NCBI RefSeq assembly: GCF_001922345.1
Contig: NZ_CP018812.1
Location: 744,001 to 808,000 of the forward strand
Direction of reading: 5' to 3'
Origin: Paraburkholderia sp. SOS3
GTDB taxonomy: Bacteria; Pseudomonadota; Gammaproteobacteria; Burkholderiales; Burkholderiaceae
DNA length: 64,000 nt
In this document: positions 1 through 8,292 of the stretch, one piece after another
Numbering within the stretch: position 1 is the first letter of the stretch
Layout: the number at the start of each line of letters is the position of its first letter
Made by a program: the position numbers and the translations under genes
Notes under the pieces: generated by a model
Told to the model about the DNA's origin: nothing
The model's database searches: none
Seen by the model: only the letters and a program-made list of their open reading frames with translations

Positions 1-1
1 C

Positions 2-373
2 CTCGGAGCGTACTCCGTCGAGATCGTGCGCGCGGGCGTGGCCGCCGTGCCGCGCGGCCATCTCGAGGCCGCTGCGGCACTGGCGATGTCGCCGGCGCAG
101 ACGTTTCGCCACGTCGTGCTGCCGCAGGCCTTTGCGAAGGTGTTTCCCGCGCTCGTGAGCCAGATCGTCATCACAATGCTCGGCTCCGCTGTGGTCTCGC
201 AGATCTCGGTTGCGGACCTCACGTACGCGGCAAGCTATATTCAGTCGCGCAATTTCCGTGCATTCGAAACGTATTTCGTGATCACGCTCGCTTATCTCGG
301 CCTTGCGCTCGTACTGCGGTTCGCCTTGAACGCGGCCGGCCAGCGCCTGTTCTCGCGGAGAGCAGCACGATGA
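2..373 (+). CDS. Amino acid ABC transporter permease, 5' truncated
   Basis: This is the C-terminal part of an inner-membrane permease of the polar amino acid (HisM/GltJ) importer family. The window begins inside the gene; reading frame 2 is open from the first base. The cytoplasmic EAA loop that docks the ATPase is visible around residues 19-40 (EAAAALAMSPAQ, then HVVLPQA), followed by two hydrophobic segments. The stop overlaps the next permease start by 4 bp (ATGA), and an ATPase follows, so this is the first of a permease-permease-ATPase set. The substrate cannot be told; glutamate/aspartate-type systems have this layout. The binding-protein gene is presumably upstream, outside the window. 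Confidence 0.9.
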   Translation, partial: LGAYSVEIVRAGVAAVPRGHLEAAAALAMSPAQTFRHVVLPQAFAKVFPALVSQIVITMLGSAVVSQISVADLTYAASYIQSRNFRAFETYFVITLAYLGLALVLRFALNAAGQRLFSRRAAR

Positions 374-1023
374 TCGAATTCACGTTCTGGCAGATTCTGG
401 AGAATCTGCTGCTCGCGGCGCGCTGGACGATCGTACTGTCGCTGGTGTCGTTCATTGCAGGCGGAATCGTCGGCGTCGCGCTGCTGGTTATGCGCGTGTC
501 GGGTTCGCCATGGCTGCGCGGCATCGTGCGCATCTACATCGAGATCTTTCAGGGCACGCCGCTGCTGATGCAGCTTTTCGTGGTGTTCTTCGGCCTGCCG
601 CTTGCGGGCATCAACGTCGAACCGTGGGTGGCCGCGACGCTTGGCCTGACGTTTTTCACGAGCGCCTACCTCGCCGAGATCTGGCGCGGCTGCGTCGAAG
701 CGATTCCGAAAGGGCAATGGGAAGCCTCGGCGAGCCTGGCGATGAATTATTTCGAACAGCTTCGCCATGTGATCCTGCCGCAGGCTGCGCGCATCGCGAT
801 CGGGCCGACGGTCGGGTTCGGCGTGCAGGCAGTCAAAGACACCGCACTCGTGTCGATCATCGGCTTCACGGAGCTCACAAAGGCCGGCACCGCGATTTCG
901 AATGCGACGTTCAGGCCGTTTCTCGTGTACGGCCTGGTCGCCGTCATCTATTTCGTGCTCTGTTATCCGCTCACGCTGTCCGCGCGTGCGCTGCAAAGGA
1001 GATGGCATGCCGCTGCTCGTTGA
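370..1023 (+). CDS. Amino acid ABC transporter permease (second subunit)
   Basis: A 217-residue inner-membrane permease of the HisMQ/GltK family, the usual length for the family. It has about five hydrophobic segments and the EAA loop near residues 121-135 ([16 protein letters not shown], then VILPQAAR). It pairs with the preceding permease to form the channel of a polar amino acid importer. The start is the ATG of the ATGA overlap with the upstream stop, which implies translational coupling. The ATPase gene begins inside its last codons. The family is clear; the amino acid transported is not. Confidence 0.92.
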   Translation: MIEFTFWQILENLLLAARWTIVLSLVSFIAGGIVGVALLVMRVSGSPWLRGIVRIYIEIFQGTPLLMQLFVVFFGLPLAGINVEPWVAATLGLTFFTSAYLAEIWRGCVEAIPKGQWEASASLAMNYFEQLRHVILPQAARIAIGPTVGFGVQAVKDTALVSIIGFTELTKAGTAISNATFRPFLVYGLVAVIYFVLCYPLTLSARALQRRWHAAAR

Positions 1024-1729
1024 AGCCAAAGGCGTCGAAAAGAACTTCGGCGCGAATCAGGTCCTGAAAGGCATCGACTTCGCGGTAGAGCGCGGGCAGG
1101 TGGTGACGATCATCGGGCGTAGCGGCTCGGGCAAGAGCACGTTCCTGCGCACGCTGAACGGGCTCGAGAGCATCGACGCCGGTTCGATCGAGATAGACGG
1201 CGAGCACATCGACGCGCGTCACGCGGATTTGCGCGCTCTGCGGATGAAAGTCGGCATGGTGTTCCAGCAATACAACCTGTTTCCGCATCTTTCCGTGGGC
1301 CAGAATGTCGCGCTTGCGCAGACGGTAGTGAAGAAGACGCACCGGGAAAAGGCGTATGCGATTGCGGAGACCATGCTCGAACGGGTCGGTCTCGCGGACA
1401 AGTTCGACGCTTATCCCGATCAGCTGTCAGGCGGTCAGCAACAGCGCGTCGCAATCGCGCGCGCCCTCGCAATGAAGCCGGCCGTGCTGTTGTGCGACGA
1501 GATTACCTCGGCACTCGACCCGGAGCTGGTCGGCGAGGTATTGAGCGTGGTCGAAAGTCTCGCGCGCGAAAACATGACGCTCATCATGGTCACGCACGAA
1601 ATGCGCTTCGCAAAGGCGGTCAGCGATCGCGTCGTGTTCATGCACCAAGGGCGTGTATGGGAAAGCGGCACCCCGGAAGACATCTTTGAAAAGCCGTCGA
1701 CCGTGGAGTTGCGGCGTTTCGTTCAGTGA
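1007..1729 (+). CDS. Amino acid ABC transporter ATP-binding protein
   Basis: A 240-residue ABC ATPase of the GlnQ/GltL/HisP family that energises the two permeases upstream. Visible motifs are Walker [10 protein letters not shown] (about residues 37-45), the Q-loop in [12 protein letters not shown], the signature LSGGQQQR, Walker [13 protein letters not shown] and the H-loop VTHEM. The ATG at 1007 was chosen because it follows AAGGAGAT at 995-1002 and gives the standard [13 protein letters not shown]-terminus; the longer open frame only extends back into the permease gene. It ends the operon; a roughly 500-bp AT-richer gap follows. Confidence 0.95.
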   Translation: MPLLVEAKGVEKNFGANQVLKGIDFAVERGQVVTIIGRSGSGKSTFLRTLNGLESIDAGSIEIDGEHIDARHADLRALRMKVGMVFQQYNLFPHLSVGQNVALAQTVVKKTHREKAYAIAETMLERVGLADKFDAYPDQLSGGQQQRVAIARALAMKPAVLLCDEITSALDPELVGEVLSVVESLARENMTLIMVTHEMRFAKAVSDRVVFMHQGRVWESGTPEDIFEKPSTVELRRFVQ

Positions 1730-1993
1730 CGCTCCTGGAGCGGCCTGTTTCATTGCGTTGACCTGCGCGCACTCAAATCCATGGGCGGCGATCCAGTCGT
1801 GCCGTCCATGCGTCTCTCTTGCCGACCGAGTCGCTCGGCAGATCCTGGTCTCTTCAAAAGAACAGTCATAACGACGCGCTCCTCGCGCGGGTCGACAGTT
1901 TCGACGCTGTAACGGCGACGTCCGTTTATCGCGCAGATGAAATGGCGCGAACTTCTCCCGCAGCCGGTTTTTATCCCTGTTTTTCGGCTGTTC

Positions 1994-2006
1994 GTGAGCA
2001 TTTCAC
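1994..2006 (+). promoter_or_regulatory. Candidate GntR operator, copy 1 (GTGAGCATTTCAC)
   Basis: This is an imperfect 13-bp inverted repeat, GTGAGC-A-TTTCAC, lying 236 bp upstream of the porin start. It matches the perfect palindrome GTGAGCAGCTCAC in front of the GntR gene at 3483 at 11 of 13 positions. The role is inferred from recurrence only. Confidence 0.4.
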
Positions 2007-2089
2007 GACTTAAAAATTTTGAAATTGTTCTTGTGTCAGATTTTTTTGTCGTTCTAAATTCCCTGAAACGAACGACCTACCTGATGTTG

Positions 2090-2102
2090 GTGAGCAGCCC
2101 AC
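2090..2102 (+). promoter_or_regulatory. Candidate GntR operator, copy 2 (GTGAGCAGCCCAC)
   Basis: This 13-bp element differs from the perfect palindrome GTGAGCAGCTCAC (3451-3463) at one position. It lies 128 bp upstream of the porin start, and a GTTCTAA element precedes it by about 39 bp, as at the regulator gene. It suggests that the porin is controlled by one of the two FCD-type GntR proteins of the downstream cluster. Confidence 0.5.
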
Positions 2103-2229
2103 AGTGGGTTGCGAAGAATGGTGTTCGGTACCGGTTTCATCGGGAGAGTTACCGGGGAAAAGTGGATGTGGATCTGTTCAATACGATTAGGCATCCAAAG
2201 TTAAACGATATATAACCGGGTTGAGAAAA

Positions 2230-3279
2230 ATGCTTAAGTCGATTCAAAGCTGCTCAGCGGTTGTTCTAGTGCTTGCGGCCGTTGCATCCAAACCGGCATG
2301 CGCAGAGGTCACGCTATACGGAATTCTTGATACGTTTGTCGGTTATACCAACGCGGGCGGAAAAGGCGCCCAGACCGCGGAACAGAGCGGTGGTCTCTAC
2401 GCAAGCCGCGTCGGTCTAAAAGGCAGCGAAAATCTCGGAGGCGGCCTGCGTGCGACATTCGACCTCGAGAACGGCATTCTGACCAACAACGGCGCGGCCA
2501 CGGATTCGACGCTGGCGTTCAGCCGTAACGCGTGGGTAGGTCTCGCGAGCCGTTACGGCGAAGTGCGCTTCGGACGGCAAAACTCCGCTCTACTGATCAT
2601 GCACAGCCGGTTCGATGCATTCAACGGCGGGACGTACGGCTCCTTGCTGCACAACGCATCGTCGTTCACGTTCCGGTACGACAACATGATCACGTACTGG
2701 TCGCCAAACGTGGCGGGTTTTACGTTTTCGGGAGGCGTTAGCCTCGGTGGGCAGACATCGCCGCACGACGCATTGAACGCCTACGTGGGGGCGATCGACT
2801 ACACGCACGGCCCCGTTTATCTTGGTGTGAGTCACGCCGAGCAGAACGGCGCAAACGGCGAAGTTCTCACGAAAACGACCTTTGCCGGCGGCAGCTATCA
2901 ATTTGGCAACCTGACCGGCTACTTCGGCTTTTATCGCGGTAACAACCTTGGCGCGAATCTCAACACGAATGTCGCCGGTAAGTATCACAGCGTGTACTGG
3001 CTCTCGGGCGGGTACCTGGTTACGCCTGCATTGCGCGTGACGGCCGGCTTCGGCTATGTGCAGGACAGCACCGCGCAACACAACAACGCGGGCGAGGTCA
3101 GTCTCGGAGCGTTCTACAACCTGAGCAAACGCACGCTTGTTTATGCGAGCGTTGCGCGTCTCGTCAACCGGCATGGTGCAACCTACGCGCTGATCGGCAA
3201 TGGGCCTATCACGCCGAACACGCCCGCTCGCGGTGAGGGCGCAACAGGCGCCCAGCTGGGCATCGTGCAGTTTTTCTGA
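2230..3279 (+). CDS. Outer-membrane porin (Burkholderia OmpC-like, 16-strand)
   Basis: A 349-residue general porin of the Gram-negative porin_4 family common in Burkholderiales. Residues 1-20 or so form a signal peptide (MLKSIQSCSAVVLVLAAVAS, ending CAE). The mature start EVTLYGILD and blocks such as SRVGLKG and AFSRNAWVGL are typical, and the last residue is Phe, the outer-membrane sorting signal. The ATG at 2230 is preferred to the TTG at 2221 because it begins the signal peptide cleanly. It lies between an amino acid importer and the catabolic cluster; shared operator-like palindromes link it to the latter, so it probably admits the cluster's substrate. That link is inference. Confidence 0.93.
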   Translation: MLKSIQSCSAVVLVLAAVASKPACAEVTLYGILDTFVGYTNAGGKGAQTAEQSGGLYASRVGLKGSENLGGGLRATFDLENGILTNNGAATDSTLAFSRNAWVGLASRYGEVRFGRQNSALLIMHSRFDAFNGGTYGSLLHNASSFTFRYDNMITYWSPNVAGFTFSGGVSLGGQTSPHDALNAYVGAIDYTHGPVYLGVSHAEQNGANGEVLTKTTFAGGSYQFGNLTGYFGFYRGNNLGANLNTNVAGKYHSVYWLSGGYLVTPALRVTAGFGYVQDSTAQHNNAGEVSLGAFYNLSKRTLVYASVARLVNRHGATYALIGNGPITPNTPARGEGATGAQLGIVQFF

Positions 3280-3450
3280 CGGTGCGTGACGTGAGAGTAG
3301 CGATGGGTGTCGCGATAGAAGATGAACCCGCGCTTGAACGAATGTCCCTTGTTTTTCTCATCTGAACAGCTCAGAAGCACTCAATTTTTTCGCGTGCAAT
3401 TTTTTTATGGCTGTTCTAAGTTAACTCAACGCCTGCCCAGAAACACGCTT

Positions 3451-3463
3451 GTGAGCAGCTCAC
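3451..3463 (+). promoter_or_regulatory. Candidate autoregulatory operator (perfect 13-bp palindrome)
   Basis: GTGAGCAGCTCAC is a perfect inverted repeat with a one-base centre, 19 bp before the GntR start codon and 7 bp before its ribosome binding site AGGAGAG (3471-3477). Similar sites lie before the porin and before the second GntR gene. GntR/FCD proteins usually bind short palindromes that overlap their own promoters. Confidence 0.6.
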
Positions 3464-3482
3464 GAATCGAAGGAGAGATGTC

Positions 3483-4229
3483 GTGGAAGAGTCAGCCGTT
3501 GCGTCGCCGGTGCAGTTGATCGATTGCTCGAACGAAGCCAAGTTGCTTAGCGAGCGCGCATGCTCCGCCATCCGGCATGACATCCTGTCGTGCGTGATCG
3601 AACCCGCGGCGACACTGACCGAAGCTTCGCTGATGGCGCGTTACGGCATCGGCAAGGCGACGTGCAGGGTTGCGCTGCAGCGGCTCGTGCAGGAAGGTTT
3701 TTTGCGAGCGGTGCCGCGGCAAGGCTACGTGGTGCGGCCCATCACGCTGAAAGACGTCGAGGAGGTATTCGCACTGCGCCTGCAACTCGAACCACTTTCC
3801 GCACGGCTCGCCGCGGGTAGGGCCGATATCGGGCTGCTCAGGGATCTCGAACGCGCTTGCCGCAACGACGATGTTTCGCTGGGCATCAGCAATCGCATCG
3901 GCATCTTCATGGACGCAAACGCAGCCTTTCATATGGCGGTTGCGGAAGCGTCGGGCAACAGCCGGCTCGTGAAGACGCTCGGCGGACTGCTCAACGAGAT
4001 GGCGCGGCTCGTGGCGCTCGGCTTCGGCGTGCAGAAGACGAAGCCGGAAATTCGCCACGACCACACGAAGATGATCGATGCGCTCGAAAGCGGCAATGGG
4101 CGCCGCGCCGAACAGATCGCCTACAGGCACGTCGCGACGTTTCGCGACATGACAATGGAGAAAGTGATGGCCAGTCTCAGAGACACCCACGCGGGCTCAC
4201 CGATCGTCCCGTTGCGAGGTACGCGATGA
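3483..4229 (+). CDS. GntR family transcriptional regulator, FCD domain (paralogue 1)
   Basis: A 248-residue FadR-subfamily regulator. The N-terminal winged helix spans about residues 20-85, with recognition-helix region YGIGKATCRVALQRLVQEG and wing VPRQGYVV. An FCD ligand-binding domain follows, including DVEEVFALRLQLEP and the metal-binding pattern around AFHMAVAEASGN. The GTG at 3483 is used because AGGAGAG ends 5 bp before it; the ATG at 3478 is in another frame. It overlaps the ABC ATPase gene by 4 bp. It closely resembles the regulator at 13320 and probably represses the catabolic and transport operon in the absence of an aromatic acid ligand. The ligand is unknown. Confidence 0.92.
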   Translation: MEESAVASPVQLIDCSNEAKLLSERACSAIRHDILSCVIEPAATLTEASLMARYGIGKATCRVALQRLVQEGFLRAVPRQGYVVRPITLKDVEEVFALRLQLEPLSARLAAGRADIGLLRDLERACRNDDVSLGISNRIGIFMDANAAFHMAVAEASGNSRLVKTLGGLLNEMARLVALGFGVQKTKPEIRHDHTKMIDALESGNGRRAEQIAYRHVATFRDMTMEKVMASLRDTHAGSPIVPLRGTR

Positions 4230-5008
4230 GCGCGATGCCGATGCGGGTCGTCGCTGCCGCGGCGAGCGAGCCGGTGCGTCATGCAGTCGAACTTGCGCAT
4301 GTGTCGAAGCGCTTCGGCAAGCTCGCGGTGCTCGACGACATTTCGCTCGCGGCGCCCGTGGGCTCCGTGCTGGCTATCGTGGGCGCGTCCGGGTGCGGCA
4401 AGAGCACGCTGCTCAACATCATCGCCGGGCTCATGAAGGCCGATAGCGGCAACGTGCGGATCGACGGAGTGGCGGGCAAGCGCTCCGAAGACACGCGCGT
4501 GATCAGCTACATGTTTCAGGAGGACCGGCTGCTGCCGTGGCGCACGATCGTCGCCAACGCGGAGTTCGGACTCGAGGCCGGTTCGCTCAATGCAGATGTG
4601 CGCCGCGAGCGTGCGCTCGAGATGCTGCATATGACGGGCCTCGAGGGTTTCGAGAACGCATATCCGCACGAACTGTCGGGCGGCATGCGCAGCCGCGTCG
4701 CTTTGGCGCGCAGCCTCGTCGTCAGGCCGTACATCCTGCTGATGGATGAGCCGTTTTCGAAGCTCGATCCGCAGATGCGCTCGCAAATGCACGCAGAGCT
4801 GCTGCGCGTGCGCGAACAGTTGAAGATGACGGTGGTGTTCGTCACGCACGACGTCGAAGAAGCGATCGTGCTGGCCGACCGCGTCGTCGTGTTGCGGCCG
4901 CGCCCGGGACGAGTGCGCGACGTGCTCACTATCGATCTCGCGCGTCCCCGCGACCCGCTTGCGGCCGACGTGGCTGAAACCGTGCGCCGCGTGCGCGCTC
5001 TCATCTAA
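4226..5008 (+). CDS. ABC transporter ATP-binding protein, SsuB/TauB/NrtD type
   Basis: A 260-residue ATPase of the nitrate/sulfonate/taurine importer family. Walker A GASGCGKST lies at about 53-61, the Q-loop is FQEDRLLPW (typical of this family), the signature is LSGGMRSRVALARSL, Walker B is ILLMDEPFSKLDP and the switch is VTHDVEEA. Start 4226 lies in an ATGA overlap with the GntR gene and avoids a long spurious extension. It works with the permease at 5019 and, by inference, with the NMT1-type binding proteins at 11538 and 14141. In a catabolic cluster such systems often import aromatic acids rather than sulfonates. Confidence 0.93.
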   Translation: MSAMPMRVVAAAASEPVRHAVELAHVSKRFGKLAVLDDISLAAPVGSVLAIVGASGCGKSTLLNIIAGLMKADSGNVRIDGVAGKRSEDTRVISYMFQEDRLLPWRTIVANAEFGLEAGSLNADVRRERALEMLHMTGLEGFENAYPHELSGGMRSRVALARSLVVRPYILLMDEPFSKLDPQMRSQMHAELLRVREQLKMTVVFVTHDVEEAIVLADRVVVLRPRPGRVRDVLTIDLARPRDPLAADVAETVRRVRALI

Positions 5009-5018
5009 GGACAATGCA

Positions 5019-5828
5019 ATGTCGTCGGTACCCGTAGCATCTTCCGCTTTGCCGGCTCGATCCGCACGGATGGGCAACTTCGTGCGCGTTGCGTTGCAGC
5101 GTCTGTCTCTTGTGGCGGTGTTGCTGGTTTTATGGTGGCTCGCCGCGCAACGCGTACCGGCGTTCATTCTGCCCGGTATCGGCAAGACCTGGGATGCGCT
5201 GCGCGAACTCGTCGCGTCCGGCACGTTTACCGAAGATCTGAGCATCACGCTGTACCGGGTGGTGGCGGGTTTCGTGCTCGCGGCACTGGTGGGCACGCCG
5301 CTCGGCATTCTGCTCGGTTCGAACCGCACACTCGGCCACTATTTCGAACCGGTGCTATCGGTGCTCAACACGGTCTCCGCCGCGATCTGGGCCATCTTCG
5401 CGCTGATCTGGTTCGGCATCTCGAATGGAACGACGATCTTCGTGGTGTTCATGGAAGCAATGCCGCTGATCCTGACCAACGTCTGGCAGGGCTCGCAAAG
5501 CGTCAACGCCGAATACGTCGAGCTGGCCCGTAGTTTTCAGATGTCGCGTGCGAAGGTGATGGCGAAGATCTATCTCCCGACTGTGCTGCCCTACTTCTTT
5601 TCGGGGGCGCGGCTTGCGTTCGGTTTCGGCTGGCGAGTGTCGCTTGTCGCCGAGACGATCGGGTCGTCAAACGGCGTCGGCTACCGGTTGCGCCAGGCCG
5701 CCGACCTCGTTCAGACCGACCAGGTGTTCGCATGGACGCTCACCCTGATCTGTCTGATGGTCCTGCTCGAATACGGCATTCTGAAGCCGATCGAGAACTA
5801 CCTTTTCCGCTGGAAACGACGGGTGTAA
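5019..5828 (+). CDS. ABC transporter permease, SsuC/TauC type
   Basis: A 269-residue inner-membrane permease of the binding-protein-dependent importer family. There are about six hydrophobic segments, starting at LSLVAVLLVLWWLAA, and an EAA loop around EYVELARSFQMSRAKVMAKI then LPTVLPYF. Start 5019 (MSSVPVASS) follows the upstream stop by 10 bp after AAGGACA; the longer frame would overlap the ATPase. It forms the channel for the ATPase encoded immediately upstream. No separate second permease gene is present, as expected for homodimeric SsuC-like systems. Confidence 0.93.
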   Translation: MSSVPVASSALPARSARMGNFVRVALQRLSLVAVLLVLWWLAAQRVPAFILPGIGKTWDALRELVASGTFTEDLSITLYRVVAGFVLAALVGTPLGILLGSNRTLGHYFEPVLSVLNTVSAAIWAIFALIWFGISNGTTIFVVFMEAMPLILTNVWQGSQSVNAEYVELARSFQMSRAKVMAKIYLPTVLPYFFSGARLAFGFGWRVSLVAETIGSSNGVGYRLRQAADLVQTDQVFAWTLTLICLMVLLEYGILKPIENYLFRWKRRV

Positions 5829-5892
5829 CCCGCTAACAAGAATCACCACAAACCCCTTTGATTATTCTTGCTGGATATATATAGGATTCCAT

Positions 5893-6906
5893 ATGAGTGA
5901 AATGATGAAAGCATTGATTCTCGATGAGCATGGCGATGTCGACAAGCTGCGTGTCGGCGAAAAGCCGGTGCCGAAGGCGATTGCGCAGCACGTCGTCATT
6001 CGCGTGCGTGCGTCGTCGTTCAACTATCACGACGTGTTTACCGTGAGAGGCATGCCCGGCATCAAGGTGCCGCTGCCGGTCGTGATCGGACTCGATATGG
6101 CGGGCGAAATCGTCGAGGTCGGCGACGACGTCGAAGGCTGGCAGGTCGGTGCGCGAGTGCTCGTGAATCCGCTCAACAAGAAGAAAGGCCTGATGGGCGA
6201 AATGCTGGACGGGGGCATGGCCGAGTACTGCCTTGTCGCCGCCGATCAACTGATCGCGATGCCCGACGAAGTGAGCTTCGAGCAGGCCGCGTCGTTGCCG
6301 GTCGCATACGGTACTGCGCATCGCATGATCGTGACACACAAGACGATCAAGGCCGGCGACCGCGTCGTGATTCTCGGCGCGAGCGGCGGCGTCGGCACGG
6401 GCTGCGTCGTGCTCGCCAAGATGCTCGGCGCCGAAGTGGTAGCCGCCGCGGGCAGCGCCGACAAGGCCGAGCGACTGAAGGAGCTCGGCGCGGATCACGT
6501 GATCAACTATAAGGAAGTCGATTTTTCGAAGTGGGTCATCGAAAAATACGGCAAGCCGCAGCGCCGCAACTATGAAGGCGGCGCGGACGTCGTGATCAAT
6601 TTCACGGGCGGCGACACGTGGGTGCCGTCGCTCCGGTGCATCAAGCGCGGCGGCAGCCTGCTCGTGTGCGGCGCGACAGCCGGGCACGATCCGAAAGAGG
6701 ATTTGCGCTACATCTGGAGCTTCGAGCTGCGCGTGATCGGCTCGAATAGCTTCTATGACGACAACCTGTCCGCGTTGATGGAACTGATTCGCACGAAGCA
6801 GATTTCCGTGCAGATCGACAAGGTGTTGCCGCTCGAACAGGCCGCCGAGGGCTTGCGCATGATTCGCGACCGCGAAGTGCTCGGCAAGATCGTCGTTACC
6901 CCTTGA
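5893..6906 (+). CDS. Zn-independent MDR-family alcohol dehydrogenase / quinone oxidoreductase
   Basis: A 337-residue medium-chain dehydrogenase/reductase. The N-terminal GroES-like fold (VRASSFNYHDVFTVRG, VIGLDMAGEI) is followed by a Rossmann domain with the nucleotide motif GASGGVGTG. The structural-zinc cysteine loop is absent: the corresponding segment (NPLNKKKGLMGEM) has no cysteine, so it probably belongs to the quinone oxidoreductase or enoyl-reductase side of the family. It starts 64 bp after the permease, behind an AT-rich stretch (TATATATAGGATT) that may contain a promoter. A role in reducing or oxidising a CoA-linked or ring intermediate is plausible; the substrate is unknown. Confidence 0.88.
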   Translation: MSEMMKALILDEHGDVDKLRVGEKPVPKAIAQHVVIRVRASSFNYHDVFTVRGMPGIKVPLPVVIGLDMAGEIVEVGDDVEGWQVGARVLVNPLNKKKGLMGEMLDGGMAEYCLVAADQLIAMPDEVSFEQAASLPVAYGTAHRMIVTHKTIKAGDRVVILGASGGVGTGCVVLAKMLGAEVVAAAGSADKAERLKELGADHVINYKEVDFSKWVIEKYGKPQRRNYEGGADVVINFTGGDTWVPSLRCIKRGGSLLVCGATAGHDPKEDLRYIWSFELRVIGSNSFYDDNLSALMELIRTKQISVQIDKVLPLEQAAEGLRMIRDREVLGKIVVTP

Positions 6907-6920
6907 GCGCGGAGACCAAC

Positions 6921-7361
6921 ATGACGGAAACAACAAAGCTGAGCGCCGAAGACATCCAGGCGCTGCTCTCGCGCGGTCCTTATCATCAATGGCTTGGTCT
7001 GCGAGTGTTGAGCGTCGGCGAAGGGGAAATCGAAATCGCCGCGACGTGGCGCGAGGAATGGGTCGTCAACCCGGAACGGCGCTATACGCATGGCGGCATT
7101 CTCGCCGCACTCGTCGATCTGACCGCCGACTGGGCGCTCGTTTCGAAAACGGGCAGAGGCGTGCCGACGATCGATCTGCGTGTCGACTATCACCGTGCGG
7201 CGATGCCGGGCGATCTGGTCGCGCGCGGCAAGGTCATCAAGTTCGGCAGTTCGGTGTCGGTCGCCGAGGCGTCCATATACGACCAGACGGGCGTATTGCT
7301 CGCGAGCGGCCGCGGTGTCTACTCGACCGCGCCTGCCCCCGCTCCTGCGCCGAAAGCGTGA
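6921..7361 (+). CDS. PaaI-type HotDog thioesterase
   Basis: A 146-residue HotDog-fold acyl-CoA thioesterase of the PaaI/YdiI family. The conserved helix signature YTHGGILAALVDLTADWAL lies near residues 55-73, with the Asp expected at the active site. The ATG at 6921 was chosen over the TTG at 6903 because a GGAGA sequence precedes it. It lies 14 bp after the MDR gene and 10 bp before the next gene. In aromatic pathways such enzymes release CoA from dead-end or hydroxylated aryl-CoA intermediates, which fits the CoA ligase two genes downstream. Confidence 0.85.
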   Translation: MTETTKLSAEDIQALLSRGPYHQWLGLRVLSVGEGEIEIAATWREEWVVNPERRYTHGGILAALVDLTADWALVSKTGRGVPTIDLRVDYHRAAMPGDLVARGKVIKFGSSVSVAEASIYDQTGVLLASGRGVYSTAPAPAPAPKA

Positions 7362-7371
7362 CCGCGACGTG

Positions 7372-8292
7372 ATGCAGCGCATGAACACCCGCCCCTCGAG
7401 CGCCATCGGTCGGATACTCGATCACGTCGTGGTCAACGCGATGTTCGACATCGACGCCGCCGCGGACTGTTTTACCGAACTCGGCTTCGCGCTGACGCCG
7501 CGCGGTCATCACTCGCTCGGCTCGGTCAACCATCTGATGATGTTCGGCGATCACTACCTCGAACTGGTGGGTTTGCCGGCCGGTTCGACGCGGTTGCGGC
7601 GCGAAATACTCGAAAGCCGCCTCGGCATCGACGGGCTCGTGTTCAGAACCGATGACGCGCATTCCACCCATGCGCGGCTGATCGCCGCGCGCATCAAGGC
7701 AACCGAGCCTCAATCGTTCTCGCGGCCGGTGGCGATCGACGGCGTCGAGCAACTGGCGAAGTTCGCGACGACGCGCCTCGAACCCGGTGAGCTGTCCGCG
7801 GGACGTGTCTACTTTTGCGAGCACCTCACGCCGCAATGGGTGTTCCGCGACGAATGGACGGTGCATCCGAACCACGCAACGCGACTCGCTGAACTCGTCG
7901 TGGTGAGTGCGGAGCCGCGCGCCGAAGCGCAACGCTATGCGCTGATCGCCGGCGAGGGCAGCGTGGCGGATACGGCGGATGGCGCCGGCGTGCAATTGAG
8001 CCTGCAGGGGTTCGGCTTGCACTTCGTCGACGCAGCCGGATATCGGGTCCGCTACGGGCCGCTTGCGTGCCACGCCGCCGACCGTGCGAGCTATTTCGGT
8101 GCGCTCGTCGTCGAAACCGCGGATCTGCATTCCATGGGCGAAAAGCTGGCATCGATGGCGTGCGGCGATCCTGCCATGGTGAAAGTTGTCCACACAACGA
8201 CCAGCGACGGCGCACCGGCCGTTCGCGCGCTGCTGCTCCCATTCAACACCTTGATCGAATTTATCGGAACTGTCGAACATGCACACTCCTGA
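7372..8292 (+). CDS. Glyoxalase-like (VOC superfamily) domain protein
   Basis: A 306-residue protein with an N-terminal glyoxalase-like domain (ILDHVVVNAMFDIDAAADC, then GHHSLGSVNHLMMFGDHYLE) and a second, weaker repeat from about residue 165. VOC proteins include dioxygenases, isomerases and lyases acting on aromatic or hydroxyacid substrates; which reaction occurs here cannot be told. The ATG at 7372 was chosen just after the thioesterase stop; the ATG at 7381 is an equally possible start. Its 3' end overlaps the CoA ligase by 14 bp, so the genes are probably co-translated. Confidence 0.75.
   Translation: MQRMNTRPSSAIGRILDHVVVNAMFDIDAAADCFTELGFALTPRGHHSLGSVNHLMMFGDHYLELVGLPAGSTRLRREILESRLGIDGLVFRTDDAHSTHARLIAARIKATEPQSFSRPVAIDGVEQLAKFATTRLEPGELSAGRVYFCEHLTPQWVFRDEWTVHPNHATRLAELVVVSAEPRAEAQRYALIAGEGSVADTADGAGVQLSLQGFGLHFVDAAGYRVRYGPLACHAADRASYFGALVVETADLHSMGEKLASMACGDPAMVKVVHTTTSDGAPAVRALLLPFNTLIEFIGTVEHAHS

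Larger units (their letters stand above)
1730..2229 (+). promoter_or_regulatory. 500-bp upstream region of the porin gene
   Basis: No credible gene was seen here; the open frames have no recognisable product. From about 1990 the sequence becomes AT-rich and contains two near-copies of a 13-bp palindrome (1994-2006 and 2090-2102). A block with ATTTTTTT then GTTCTAA about 39 bp before the second palindrome is shared with the region in front of the GntR gene at 3483. It probably holds the porin promoter and a long 5' leader. Confidence 0.5.

Noticed and set aside
1937..2215. A 92-codon frame upstream of the porin
   Set aside because: It lies across the palindromes and the probable promoter, has no ribosome site and no recognisable product.
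4121..5329. A 402-codon minus-strand frame opposite the ABC transporter genes
   Set aside because: The product is His/Arg-rich without domains, and the plus-strand ATPase and permease account for the codon pattern.
5893..6906. A zinc-dependent alcohol dehydrogenase for methanol or ethanol
   Set aside because: The cysteines of the structural zinc site are missing and the gene belongs to the aromatic cluster by position and spacing, so a C1 alcohol role is not supported.
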